Origin: Tribonema minus
Lineage: Eukaryota > Sar > Xanthophyceae > Tribonematales > Tribonemataceae
Direction of reading: 5' to 3'
Assembly (NCBI GenBank): GCA_017506865.1
Contig: JAFCMP010000090.1
Location: 1,116,001-1,180,000 of the forward strand
DNA length: 64,000 nucleotides
Each line of letters opens with the position of its first letter. Position 1 is the first letter of the stretch. Made by a program: the position numbers and the translations under genes. Below the pieces are notes generated by a model. It was given only the letters and a program-made list of their open reading frames with translations, was not told the origin of the DNA and did not search any database. This document shows, one piece after another, positions 8,904-17,881 of the stretch.

Positions 8904-10964
8904 TCAGTGTATCACAACGTCGATGACCTCCTCCATGTCAACAGGAGTGTGTACTCCCGTGCTGTTGCTTGCCGTCTGTGTCCAGCTGCCCAACTTTGAG
9001 CTGGCAGCCGCAATGTCACGGAGTGAGTTGCCGAGCCTGACAATGTCAATAGGCTTTGTGAAAAAGTACTGTACGGTGCCCGACTCCACGACATCATTGT
9101 CTTCTGATAACACGTCGGCGGACATGAGCAGGATGGGAACGCTAGAGCCTCCGTGCGTCGCTTCCCATTCTCGCATTTTCCTCGCGCACACATCACCGTT
9201 CATCCTGGGCATCATCACGTCCATCAGCACAGCACTGTACTGCGTATGTTGCATCATCTCCAGTGCGTCCACACCGTCCCCTGCTTCATCTATGCGAACA
9301 ATGCCCCTGCGCTCCAGCTGCTTCTTCAACAGCTTTCTGAACGTCGGCACGTCATCCACAATGAGAACTTTGAGTCTCCTCATACTGTCCTCCATAATCT
9401 CAGCGTGCTTGACACCCGCCGACAAAGCATCAGAAGAAGGTAAGGAAATGGATGTATTCGCATCTGCGCTTGTCGGTTTGCGATCAAGCCTGCTGTCCGG
9501 ATAAGAAGGGTGCCACTTCCTCAGCAGAGTACCATCAGTGAGTGGCAGGCTAAAGTGAAAAGTACAACCAGACGCTGCATTGTTGCGGACACCATAAGTC
9601 CCCCCTAGTAATCGAATGCGCCATGCACAATTATACAGGCCAATACCTAGACCGTGTTCGATTTTCAACTTGCTGCTCAGTTTAGAGAATGGGTGAAAAA
9701 GCTTGGTGATTTCAGTTGGTGTTACACCAACACCCGTGTCCGCAATTTCAAAAACCATCCAGTGATCTTCCTTGTGAACCGACACATTCACAAATCCGTA
9801 CATGGTGTTATCATAGGCATTGCTGATGAAACTGGTCAGTATAGATTTTAGCCAATCAGCATCGCTCACAAGCGAGCACGCATCCACATCAGGTGCCACA
9901 TTACATGTGACTGAAACGGATCGTGGATACGTCGACAACATCAACAGCACATGCTGTAGCAATGGACCCACATTGATCTGTTCCAGTTGCGGGACTGGCT
10001 TCTGGCCCTGCAACACCCTACACGACTCTATTGTGCGGTCCAGTATAAACTTCATGAACCACAGCGCATTGTCTGCGCATTCAAGTGCGTAGTCAACTGG
10101 ACCGCCATGCCTTATCTCACGAACGGAGAGATCGAATATCGACAGAGATGTTCGCAGGTCATGCGCAAGCGTGGCTGCGTGTATTCTGTTGGTCTCGATC
10201 CTTACTGCATCACCATGGCTGATGGTTTCTCTGTGAAACTCATCTAGGCGTCCCTGAATGTTTCGAGTTACTAGGAATGAAGCTGGCTGATTGTCCCACC
10301 TGCCGGCCTTACATGTTGACTCAACATGTATGTATGCACCATGGGCTGTACGCATTCGATAAATGAATGATTTCCCGATATCTTCATCAATGGTCTTGAA
10401 GGCAGCCTCCAGCATAGGGCGGTCTTCCATGTGAATGAAATCTAACAGCGATGAGCTCAAAAGCGCTGCAGGATCATAGCCGTAAGCGCTGCAGGCTTCA
10501 TTTACATGTAAGAATGCAAAGGTGTCTAGCTTGTGCACAGACAACATGTCGCATATATAATCCTCGGCGATTCCATAGGCTGACTTCAGCTCAGACACCT
10601 TTCCTGTGTTGCTCACTTCTACAGAGGTTATCATGAACATGATAGATCTCATGTTGCATAACAACAAGAGGACAGTCTGCAGCGAAGCGCAAGCACATAT
10701 CATCATCAAGACAGGAACCACTATGTATGGCGTGCCAAACAGCAGGGTAAAACGCCATATATGTGTCCCCCCACATGCGTAAATGAATACGATCACTGAT
10801 GCAGCAACTCTTGTAGCTAACCTCTTGGTATGCTCTCCGCCCGTCACCAGCACTGATATGTTTGAACGCCGCATGAAGATCAAAATCGCTGTTGGAATGA
10901 CCAGGTAGCACAATCCTATTATGAGGTCGCAATAGCGCGTTACCTCATATGCTACTGTTGGCAT
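8904..10964 (-). CDS. hybrid histidine kinase with ethylene-receptor-like membrane sensor
   Basis: A 686-residue sensor kinase. Residues 10-105 form three membrane helices that match the ethylene-binding domain of plant and cyanobacterial ETR1-type receptors. All seven residues known to matter there line up: Asp13, Tyr20, Ile23 and Pro24 in helix 1 (CDLIIGLCYLVIP), and Ile61, Cys64 and His68 in helix 2 (IYACGGTH); the Cys and His bind copper in ETR1. A PAS domain follows (about 147-245), then a HisKA box with phospho-acceptor His268 (LAHDLRTSL), an HATPase with SNAYDNT, DTGVGV and HGLGIGL boxes, and a receiver domain (about 530-650) with phospho-Asp582 (LMDVMMPRMNG) and the TKP lysine. Every catalytic part looks intact. 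Hybrid kinases are known in phaeoviruses; the ethylene-type sensor is the surprise. The upstream GTG at 10989 is a possible but less likely start. Confidence 0.88.
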   Translation of the reverse strand: MPTVAYEVTRYCDLIIGLCYLVIPTAILIFMRRSNISVLVTGGEHTKRLATRVAASVIVFIYACGGTHIWRFTLLFGTPYIVVPVLMMICACASLQTVLLLLCNMRSIMFMITSVEVSNTGKVSELKSAYGIAEDYICDMLSVHKLDTFAFLHVNEACSAYGYDPAALLSSSLLDFIHMEDRPMLEAAFKTIDEDIGKSFIYRMRTAHGAYIHVESTCKAGRWDNQPASFLVTRNIQGRLDEFHRETISHGDAVRIETNRIHAATLAHDLRTSLSIFDLSVREIRHGGPVDYALECADNALWFMKFILDRTIESCRVLQGQKPVPQLEQINVGPLLQHVLLMLSTYPRSVSVTCNVAPDVDACSLVSDADWLKSILTSFISNAYDNTMYGFVNVSVHKEDHWMVFEIADTGVGVTPTEITKLFHPFSKLSSKLKIEHGLGIGLYNCAWRIRLLGGTYGVRNNAASGCTFHFSLPLTDGTLLRKWHPSYPDSRLDRKPTSADANTSISLPSSDALSAGVKHAEIMEDSMRRLKVLIVDDVPTFRKLLKKQLERRGIVRIDEAGDGVDALEMMQHTQYSAVLMDVMMPRMNGDVCARKMREWEATHGGSSVPILLMSADVLSEDNDVVESGTVQYFFTKPIDIVRLGNSLRDIAAASSKLGSWTQTASNSTGVHTPVDMEEVIDVVIH

Positions 10965-11093
10965 AACTACTGTACATTCACAAACTTCCACATATTAAAA
11001 ATCATTGCCCCCGGCCCTGCACGGTAGTGTGGAGACTGAAAACAAAAAGTGCACTTTGTCTGTTTTTTCTAATGTTGCAAAGGTAATCAATTA

Positions 11094-11300
11094 ATGCCCG
11101 TGGTCGATTGCAACGATCTTCTGAAAGCGCTGTTGAACTGCCATATAAACCTCGGAAAAGCCAAGGCGCAAATAGAAGTCAAGTGTGATGATGAGGAAGC
11201 CAGAGCATTGATCAAGCAGCTCGAGAGCGACCTCCAGAAATGTCGTGATCTGCTGCCAAATAAACCAGTAGAAATAGGGAGAGCTGGTAGAAACAGGTAG
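11094..11300 (+). CDS. small helical protein, 68 aa
   Basis: A short ATG frame starting about 130 bases from the divergent kinase gene. The product is charged and probably helical (DDEEARALIKQLESDLQKC), with a basic C-terminus. It ends five bases before the stop of the convergent dUTPase-like gene. Function unknown. The tight fit between neighbours supports it as a gene. Confidence 0.5.
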   Translation: MPVVDCNDLLKALLNCHINLGKAKAQIEVKCDDEEARALIKQLESDLQKCRDLLPNKPVEIGRAGRNR

Positions 11301-11305
11301 CAGGC

Positions 11306-11680
11306 TTAACTATACACACACGATCCTTCACGCACTTGGACTATTACTGCCTGTTCTACGACGAGCTGAGCAACGCAGTCTCCCGTTGTCACGATGAAGT
11401 CATTGTCGCCGTGGTTGTACAGTATGACCCCAACGTTTCCACTGTGCTCAATAATAGGGGAGTAAACATCAATCTCATTGTCTACACTGAGACCTGGCTT
11501 GTTTACTATGCGGCCAAATGTGCTGAATGGAACCTCGATGTCCAGGTCTGTTTGCACCAGTGCCTTGCCGTGACTTGGCACAGTTACATCATGTGCAGAA
11601 TACAACTGTAAACAAACTGAATCGCTAGCTTTCTTTGTCGGTAGCTTTGCATTGCTGGAAAGTCTGCGTACTTTGATCAT
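11306..11680 (-). CDS. divergent dUTPase-like protein
   Basis: A 124-residue trimeric-dUTPase fold. Recognisable blocks are the N-terminal strand region SVCLQLYSAHDVTVP, VQTDLDIEVP, GRIVNKPGLSV in the place of the usual GRIAPRSGLA loop, VGVILYNHG, and GDCVAQLVVEQ near the end. dUTPases hydrolyse dUTP to keep uracil out of DNA. Here the AGVID-type loop that carries the catalytic Asp reads YSPIIE, the RSG of motif 2 reads KPG, and the glycine-rich C-terminal motif V is absent. Activity is therefore doubtful; it could be a decoy or a structural relative. The fold assignment is fairly secure. Confidence 0.65.
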   Translation of the reverse strand: MIKVRRLSSNAKLPTKKASDSVCLQLYSAHDVTVPSHGKALVQTDLDIEVPFSTFGRIVNKPGLSVDNEIDVYSPIIEHSGNVGVILYNHGDNDFIVTTGDCVAQLVVEQAVIVQVREGSCVYS

Positions 11681-11990
11681 ATTGTCCCTTTGTCCTATGC
11701 GTGAAGGTCAACAAATTTTCTTTGCGAGAGTCAACATTGCTCAAATGATTTTCGAAGCCAAACGGGACAGCAGGGAAGCTCCAAACACACGCATTGAAGG
11801 TTACAAGGCGGGCAGCACGCACGGCAATCAACTACACTTAGTCTTTGTCATGTATTGACAATGTGTACATTTGCTGCGGCGGTACTAAACAAGTTATAGT
11901 CTGTTGTCATTGCTTGATGTGTCTGATGTCTCACCCCCAATATCGGCTGATCAGGAGGTAGAGTCGGTCGTCAGTCGTCCCCTACCGCGG
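11681..11990. other. 310-base gap without a convincing gene
   Basis: This stretch lies upstream of the dUTPase-like gene and beyond the end of the glycine-rich gene. Short frames on both strands (11652-11858 forward and 11625-11831 reverse) overlap each other and resemble nothing. I see no repeat or hairpin that stands out. It probably holds the dUTPase promoter. Confidence 0.3.
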
Positions 11991-12212
11991 TCAGTTGTTG
12001 GAACGGCCTGTGCCAGAGGCGTTTCCAGTGGTGGAAGGCCACCCACCAGCGTTGCCTGGGCCCATTCCTTTGCCTGCTCCAGCCTTACCACCGCCCCCTC
12101 CTTTGCTGCCACCAGTAACACCATGGCCGCCCCCGCTGCCCTTGCCACCTCCGCCACCGCTGCCTTTACTGCCTCCGCCGCCACCACTTTGCCCACATCC
12201 ACCTTTAGGCAT
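11991..12212 (-). CDS. glycine-rich small protein
   Basis: A 73-residue protein of Gly, Ser and Lys blocks (for example GGGGGKGSGGGHGVTGG) starting at an ATG at 12210-12212. The opposite strand reads as a proline-rich frame. The glycine/lysine reading is preferred because it begins with a clean ATG and a Lys/Cys-containing start (MPKGGCGQ), but the choice is not certain. Such peptides occur in many giant viruses with unknown role. Confidence 0.45.
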   Translation of the reverse strand: MPKGGCGQSGGGGGSKGSGGGGGKGSGGGHGVTGGSKGGGGGKAGAGKGMGPGNAGGWPSTTGNASGTGRSNN

Positions 12213-12214
12213 GC

Positions 12215-12610
12215 TTAACTACTGAGTATAAGCGGTGCTGCTCTGCTGCTAGATTTCTTTCCCTTGTGCACACACGAGACACTTGAAGTTGAGGAGTTGA
12301 AGAGAGCTGACGTCAGCTCATAGCCTTCAGAAGCAGCAGATGGTGCTGCAGCAGACGCGGGTGCTCTGGCCTGACAGCAAGACGTCTTCCAGCTGCGATT
12401 CCTTTCAAAGGCATACCAGTTGCATGCGCGGCCGTCCATGTTGACGCCATTCAGTGATTTGGAGATCGTCGGAGATGGATAGCGCACAGCCGTACTGCGA
12501 GGGCTATAGCAGCGCAGCAGAAGGACGGGAGCGGTGCTCTGAGGACGTATGCAGTAGCTGGTACGCAGGCCTTGTGGCGTCATGAGCGGGCTTACTAAGC
12601 CCCCGCGCAT
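12215..12610 (-). CDS. doubtful hypothetical protein, 131 aa
   Basis: An ATG frame two bases upstream of the glycine-rich gene on the same strand. It is Ser/Ala/Arg-rich with no recognisable domain. An internal Met (MDGRACNWYAFERN) could be the true start. Composition is not strongly protein-like, so this may be a spurious frame. Confidence 0.3.
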   Translation of the reverse strand: MRGGLVSPLMTPQGLRTSYCIRPQSTAPVLLLRCYSPRSTAVRYPSPTISKSLNGVNMDGRACNWYAFERNRSWKTSCCQARAPASAAAPSAASEGYELTSALFNSSTSSVSCVHKGKKSSSRAAPLILSS

Positions 12611-12844
12611 GCAGACGCTGGTGGGGCAGGCTCTACAAAACAGCGAAGCAGGCTGTTAACTGACTACATGTGAGACCGGGCTGGCTAGGATCGACAAGGG
12701 AGGACGTTTGCTTACGGACAGTGCCTGACAGAGGGGTGGATGACGCAGGATGGTTGTCCTTAGGAGACTGAGACTGATGAGGTGAGTAAAGTGGGGTTCT
12801 TGTTGGGGGTAGGGAAAAAATTATGATCACATGGTACCATCGTG

Positions 12845-13213
12845 ATGACGATCCGGGCCATGCTTTGGGCCGACGAGGCGTGCACTGCGTCGTGTGTGTT
12901 TGAGTTTGACTCATGGGCCGCATTTCAGCTCCACAACCGCTGGTCAATCGCCATATCAATCACGTACCTAAAGACGCACGTATGGTGCGTACGTGTGCCT
13001 GGCACGCAGCGTAAACGCTACGGCTACCATGGACGCGCATTCATTAGGAAGCACCGCAAGTTTGACAGACAGATGGAGCGGCACCTGCGACATTCCGTCG
13101 AGTTCTGGCAGGCAAACATGAACAGAAGGTTAGGAGTAGATCTCTTTGTTGCAAACTGTCAACTACCATTGCAACTCATATCCAACATAAAGGAGTACCT
13201 ACCGCAGTTTTAG
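12845..13213 (+). CDS. hypothetical protein with weak C-terminal F-box-like end
   Basis: A 122-residue basic protein from ATG 12845. It has aromatic and basic stretches (HGRAFIRKHRKFDRQMERHL). The last residues, LPLQLISNIKEYLPQF, resemble the start of an F-box (LPxEL..I..YL), as seen at the C-terminus of some poxvirus proteins, but it is too short to be sure. The stop overlaps the end of the convergent small membrane gene by four bases. Confidence 0.5.
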   Translation: MTIRAMLWADEACTASCVFEFDSWAAFQLHNRWSIAISITYLKTHVWCVRVPGTQRKRYGYHGRAFIRKHRKFDRQMERHLRHSVEFWQANMNRRLGVDLFVANCQLPLQLISNIKEYLPQF

Positions 13214-13413
13214 AGTAGAAGCACCATCACCATCGCAAACACAACTAGGGCAGTGAATCTACACGTGATGGTCTTGACCACAGCTGACGCGCTGTTGGTG
13301 TCGCAGCCAACGCGAGGTGGGAGGGATCGAGGCGCTGCATGCTCATGGTGAGACTCTATTGCGCACTCTGTACATGTGCATACCAAGTCTTCAAAGAAAT
13401 AAGCTGTCTCCAT
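13210..13413 (-). CDS. small tail-anchored membrane protein
   Basis: A 67-residue protein from ATG 13411-13413. It has an acidic, Cys/His-containing N-terminal part (FFEDLVCTCTECAIESHHEH) and a C-terminal hydrophobic helix ending at the stop (FTALVVFAMVMVLLL), as in tail-anchored proteins. A longer version would need a non-ATG start at 13446. Function unknown. Confidence 0.5.
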   Translation of the reverse strand: METAYFFEDLVCTCTECAIESHHEHAAPRSLPPRVGCDTNSASAVVKTITCRFTALVVFAMVMVLLL

Positions 13414-13518
13414 TGAGGGTGATGGCAAAAAAGGCTCAATATTCAAAAGTTCCTAATATTATTATTCAACAAAAACGAATGAGCCTGACGTGATGTTTGG
13501 CGCAGGGTTTCGATTTTG

Positions 13519-16500
13519 TGGTTCTGGTCCTGTTGAAAAAAGTATTTCTCAGAGGCTGACCCTAAATGGGGTTGGTACGACGCTCGCTAGATTTTCGTAA
13601 AGTGCAAATAAATCAGGCTCCTGATCGAAAGTGTAGGTGAAATCAGTCTGGTGCAAGTTTAAGCTTTCCCTACATGAGAACTCACCATACCGAGCCTTGA
13701 GGCCCACACTTGAACTTTAATGTGTACTTGAGGTTACTTTAGATACCCAACATTCACGACTCAAGCTCTAAAGTGTAGGTGAGATCTGTGTGATGCAGGT
13801 TCAAGTCTCCCTTACATGAGTACTCACTATTCTGAGCCTCTAGGCATAAACTTGAACTTATACTGAAGTTGAAGTTCCTGAGTCTGGTCCTCAAAAAAAG
13901 TATTTCACAGAGGCTGACCCTAAATGGGGTCGGTACGACGCTCGCTAGATTTTCGTAAAGGGCAAATAAATCAGGCTGCTGATCGAAAGTGTGGGTGAGA
14001 TCAGTCTAATGCAGGTTCAACCGTTACCTACTTGAGAAGTCGCCAAACTGAGCCTCTGTAATCAAACTTGAACTTTAATGTGTACTTGAGGTTACTTTTG
14101 GAACCCAACACTCACGACTCAAGCTCTAAAGTGTAGGTGAGATCTGTGTGTTGCAGGTTCAAGTCTCCCTTACATGAGTACTCACCATTCTGAGACTTTA
14201 GGCATAAACTTGAACTTATACTAAAGTTGAAGTTCCTGAGTCTGGTCCTCAAAAAAAGTATTTCTTAGAGGCTGACCCTAAATGGGGTCAGTACGACGCT
14301 CGCTAGATTTTCGTAAAGTGCAAATAAATCAGGCTCCTGATCGAAAGTGTAGGTGAGATCAGTCTAGTGCAGGTTCAAGCTTTCCCTACATGAGAAGTCA
14401 CCATACCGAGCCTTGAGGCCCACACTTGAACTTTAATGTGTACTTGAGGTTACTTTAGGAACCCAACATTCACGACTCAAGCTCTAAAGTGTAGGTGAGA
14501 TCTGTGTGATGCAGGTTCAAGTCTCCCTTACATGAGTACTCACCATTCTGAGACTTTAGGCATAAACTTGAACTTATACTAAAGTTGAAGTTCCTGAGTC
14601 TGGTCCTGTCAAAAAAAGTATTTCTCAGAGGCTGACCCTAAATGGGGTCGGTACGACGCTCGCTAGATTTTCGTAAAGTGCAAATAAATCAGGCTCCTGA
14701 TCGAAAGTGTAGGTGAGATCAGTCTAGTGCAGGTTCAAGCTTTCCCTACATGAGAACTCACCATACCGAGCCTTGAGGCCCACACTTGAACTTTAATGTG
14801 TACTTGAGGTTACTTTAGGAACCCAACATTCACGACTCAAGCTCTAATGTGTAGGTGAGATCTGTGTGATGCAGGTTCAAGTCTCCCTTACATGAGTACT
14901 CACCATTCTGAGACTTTAGGCATAAACTTGAACTTATACTAAAGTTGAAGTTCCTGAGTCTGGTCCTCAAAAAAAGTATTTCTCAGAGGCTGACCCTAAA
15001 TGGGGTCGGTACGACGCTCGCTAGATTTTCGTAAAGTGCAAATAAATCAGGCTCCTGATCGAAAGTGTAGGTGAGATCAGTCTAGTACAGGTTCAAGCTT
15101 TCCCTACATGAGAACTCACCATACCGAGCCTTGAGGCCCACACTTGAACTTTAATGTGTACTTGAGGTTACTTTAGGAACCCAACATTCACGTAGGTGAG
15201 ATCTGTGTGATGCAGGTTCAAGTCTCCCTTACATGAGTACTCACCATTCTGAGACTTTAGGCATAAACTTGAACTTATACTAAAGTTGAAGTTCCTGAGT
15301 CTGGTCCTGTCGAAAAAAGTATTTCTCAGAGGCTGACCCTAAATGGGGTCGGTACGACGCTCGCTAGATTTTCGTAAAGTGCAAATAAATCAGGCTCCTG
15401 ATCGAAAGTGTAGGTGAGATCAGGCTTAGGCATGTTCAAGCCTCCCCTACATGAGAACTCGCCAAACTGAGCCTCTGTAATCAAACTTGAATTTTAGTGT
15501 ATACTTGAGGTTACGTTATGTACCCAACATTCACGGCTCAAGCTCTGAAGTGTAGGTGAGATCAGTGCCACACAGGTTCAATCTGTGCCTACATGAGTAC
15601 TCACCGTTCTGAGCCTCTGGGCACAAACTTGAACTTATACAAAACTTGAAGTTCCTGAGTCTGGTCCTGTCGAAAAAAGTATTTCTCAGAGGCTGACCCT
15701 AAATGGGGTCGGTACGACGCTCGCTAGATTTTCGTAAACTGCAAATAAATCAGGCTCCTGATCGAAAGAGTAGGTGAGATCAGTCTTGTGCAGGTTCAAG
15801 CCTCCCCTACTTGAGAAGTCGCCATTCTGAGCCTCTAGCCACAAACTTGAACTTTTGTGTGTACTTGAGGTTACGTTGGAAGCCCAACATTGGCTCAAGC
15901 TCTAAAGTGTAGGTGAGATCAGTGCCACACAGGTTCAATCTGTGCCTACATGAGTACTCACCATTCTGAGCCTCTAGGCACAAACTTGAACTTACACAAA
16001 ACTTGAAGTTTCTGAGTCTGGTCCTGTCGAAAAAAGTATTTCTCAGATGCTGATCATAAATGGGGTCCGTACGACGCTTGCTAGATTTTTGTAAACTGCA
16101 AATAAATCAGGCTCCTGATCGAAAGCGTAGGTGAGATCAGTCTAATGCAGGTTCAAACTGTCCCTGCATGAGCGATTGCCAAACTAAGCCTCTGTAATCA
16201 AACTTGAACTTTAGTGTATACTTGAGGTTACTTTAGGTACCCAACATTCACGGCTCAAGTGCCACACAGGTTCAATCTGTGCCTACATGAGTACTCACCA
16301 TTCTGAGCCTCTAGGCACAAACTTGAACTTATACTAAACATGAAGTTCCTGAGTCTGGTCCTGTCGAAAAAAGTATTTCTCAAAGGCTGACCCTAAATGG
16401 GGTCGGTACGACGCTCGCTAGTTTTTCGTAAACTGCAAATAAATCAGGCTCCTGATCGAAAGAGTAGGTGAGATCAGTCTTGTGCAGGTTCAAGCCTCCC

Positions 16501-16550
16501 CTACATGAGCGGTCGCCAAACTAAGCCTCTGTGATCAAACTTGAACATTT
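13519..16550. repeat. tandem array of about nine 358-bp units
   Basis: A non-coding array. The landmark GACCCTAAATGGGGT recurs at 13558, 13916, 14274, 14634, 14992, 15335, 15695, 16052 (degenerate) and 16389, so spacings are mostly 357-360 with two short units (343 and 337). Each unit is itself a doublet: two diverged halves of about 150 bp that start AGTGTAGGTGAGATC and contain AGGTTCAA and CATGAG(T/A)ACTCACC. The first and last units are the most diverged. Each unit has one AATAAA, a small hairpin GACCC-loop-GGGTC and, in the second half, the palindrome TGAGTACTCA. No long frame spans it. It could be a replication or packaging region, a satellite, or a source of non-coding RNA. Confidence 0.9.
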
Positions 16551-16620
16551 GTGCGATCATTCTGGCCGGCGCGGCATACAGTGAAGAAATAAAAGGTTGT
16601 TTGTGCATGACGGCTTTCAG

Positions 16621-17100
16621 ATGTCAGCACCACACATTCTTGTCTCCTTGCTTGATGCTCATGATGCGCTTTCATCTGCCCTGGCCATCATGCACAGGCG
16701 CCCACATTACAGCGGCGACAGGCGCGCCTGCAAACGTGTGAGGGCTGCTCGTCATCATTTGTTGGACTGTTTGGAAGCGATCAGAGACATCAGCGACATA
16801 GGGGAAGCGCCATGCATGAATGGCGCAATCATCAGCAACGTCGTCGAGGACTGCGGTGCGTGGCTGGTGCATGTCAACTTCCATGACGAAGGCGGTCCAA
16901 TGATGCACAAAGTCTATCCTGCATATACCTTACTAGGAGTGAGAGCACTGGAAGACTTTGCAATCTCAAAGCTTGACAAAGTGCAGCGTGACTCTCTACG
17001 TCGCTTCATGGGTGAGCACATCGACTGGGCCAATGTTAGTGGTAGGGATGATGCGTTTTCAGCAGGTGCTGGTGACTGTATGTCAAATCCTCCACTGTAA
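16621..17100 (+). CDS. hypothetical protein, 159 aa
   Basis: The first gene after the repeat array, from ATG 16621. The N-terminal half is helical and basic (HRRPHYSGDRRACKRVRAAR); the middle holds a beta-rich stretch (CGAWLVHVNFHDEGG). No family recognised. The 21-base gap to the next gene, on the same strand, suggests they may be expressed together. Confidence 0.55.
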   Translation: MSAPHILVSLLDAHDALSSALAIMHRRPHYSGDRRACKRVRAARHHLLDCLEAIRDISDIGEAPCMNGAIISNVVEDCGAWLVHVNFHDEGGPMMHKVYPAYTLLGVRALEDFAISKLDKVQRDSLRRFMGEHIDWANVSGRDDAFSAGAGDCMSNPPL

Positions 17101-17121
17101 ATATGTACATTAGATGCAAAC

Positions 17122-17817
17122 ATGCTGTTCCACTTTGTGAACATTGATGCTGTTGCATTGGAAGCATACCGTTCCGTGCTCAGTGATGTCTTGCCTTGCA
17201 CATTTGCCTGCAGCACCATCCTAGATTATGCAGATCACTGTGACACGTTCGTGTCTGCTTCCAATAGCCGACTGTGTTTCGATGGTGGAAGCGATCTTGA
17301 CTTCATCAAGTTATTAGGTGACCCTCACGACGCAATGTGCGAAGCGGCACGGCGTTACCTGCACTTGTTTGGCAACAGCTCTGCAACACACTTACCCGTC
17401 GGAGCTGCTTTGAGCTGTAGATTTGGTGCAAAGTCTCTTATTGCAGCACCAACTATGATCCTGCCGCAGCCAGTTCCAAACACTAAAAATGCATACACTG
17501 CATTCAAAATGGTCCTTGAGCTGTTGGACATGCAAAAGGCGGCCACCAATGTGTTGGTGCCGGGTTTGTGCACTGGCATTGGAAAAATGGACCCTTACAC
17601 TAGTGCTCGCCAGATTTTGGGTGCTTGGAAGGATCACCAAAGCGGCTTGCGCTGCAACGTGCTCCATGATGGTGACATTGTGTACGATGACGGTAAAGCA
17701 ATGAAGGCTCAACCGGACTACTATATGAATACTCTGTACACGACTCCTTTCAGGGGGCAAGCGGACAACAGGCCAGCAGCTGCTGCAGAAGGGACTGGCA
17801 GCAAAATTTGGTGGTGA
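17122..17817 (+). CDS. macro domain protein (ADP-ribose binding)
   Basis: A 231-residue protein with the pattern of a macro domain: a first strand and SASNSRLCFDGGSDLDF (the ligand-binding Asn and Gly-Gly-x-Asp loop), PVGAALSCRFGAKSLIAAPTM, and VPGLCTGIGKMDPYTSAR (the phosphate-binding loop). Macro domains bind or remove ADP-ribose and related metabolites. In viruses they counter host ADP-ribosylation or process nucleotide by-products. The C-terminal tail (about 45 residues) is unlike the family. It sits 40 bases before the glycosyltransferase-like gene on the same strand. Confidence 0.7.
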   Translation: MLFHFVNIDAVALEAYRSVLSDVLPCTFACSTILDYADHCDTFVSASNSRLCFDGGSDLDFIKLLGDPHDAMCEAARRYLHLFGNSSATHLPVGAALSCRFGAKSLIAAPTMILPQPVPNTKNAYTAFKMVLELLDMQKAATNVLVPGLCTGIGKMDPYTSARQILGAWKDHQSGLRCNVLHDGDIVYDDGKAMKAQPDYYMNTLYTTPFRGQADNRPAAAAEGTGSKIWW

Positions 17818-17881
17818 GCGACTCAGCCCTGGATGCGTTTAAGCTCCACTAAAACAAATGTTGTGTGTGAACAACAGCACC

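Noticed and set aside
11995-12225. Forward proline-rich frame
   Set aside because: It is the opposite strand of the glycine-rich gene and cannot be told apart with certainty; the glycine reading has the better start.
12633-12959. Reverse frame of 108 codons
   Set aside because: Composition is Ser/Pro/Thr-biased with no feature; it overlaps the more protein-like forward gene at 12845.
15686-15898. Reverse frame of 70 codons in the repeat array
   Set aside because: It spans repeat units that vary in frame elsewhere; no other unit keeps it.
13519-16550. CRISPR array
   Set aside because: Units are about 358 bp and nearly identical throughout, with no short repeat alternating with unique spacers and no cas gene.
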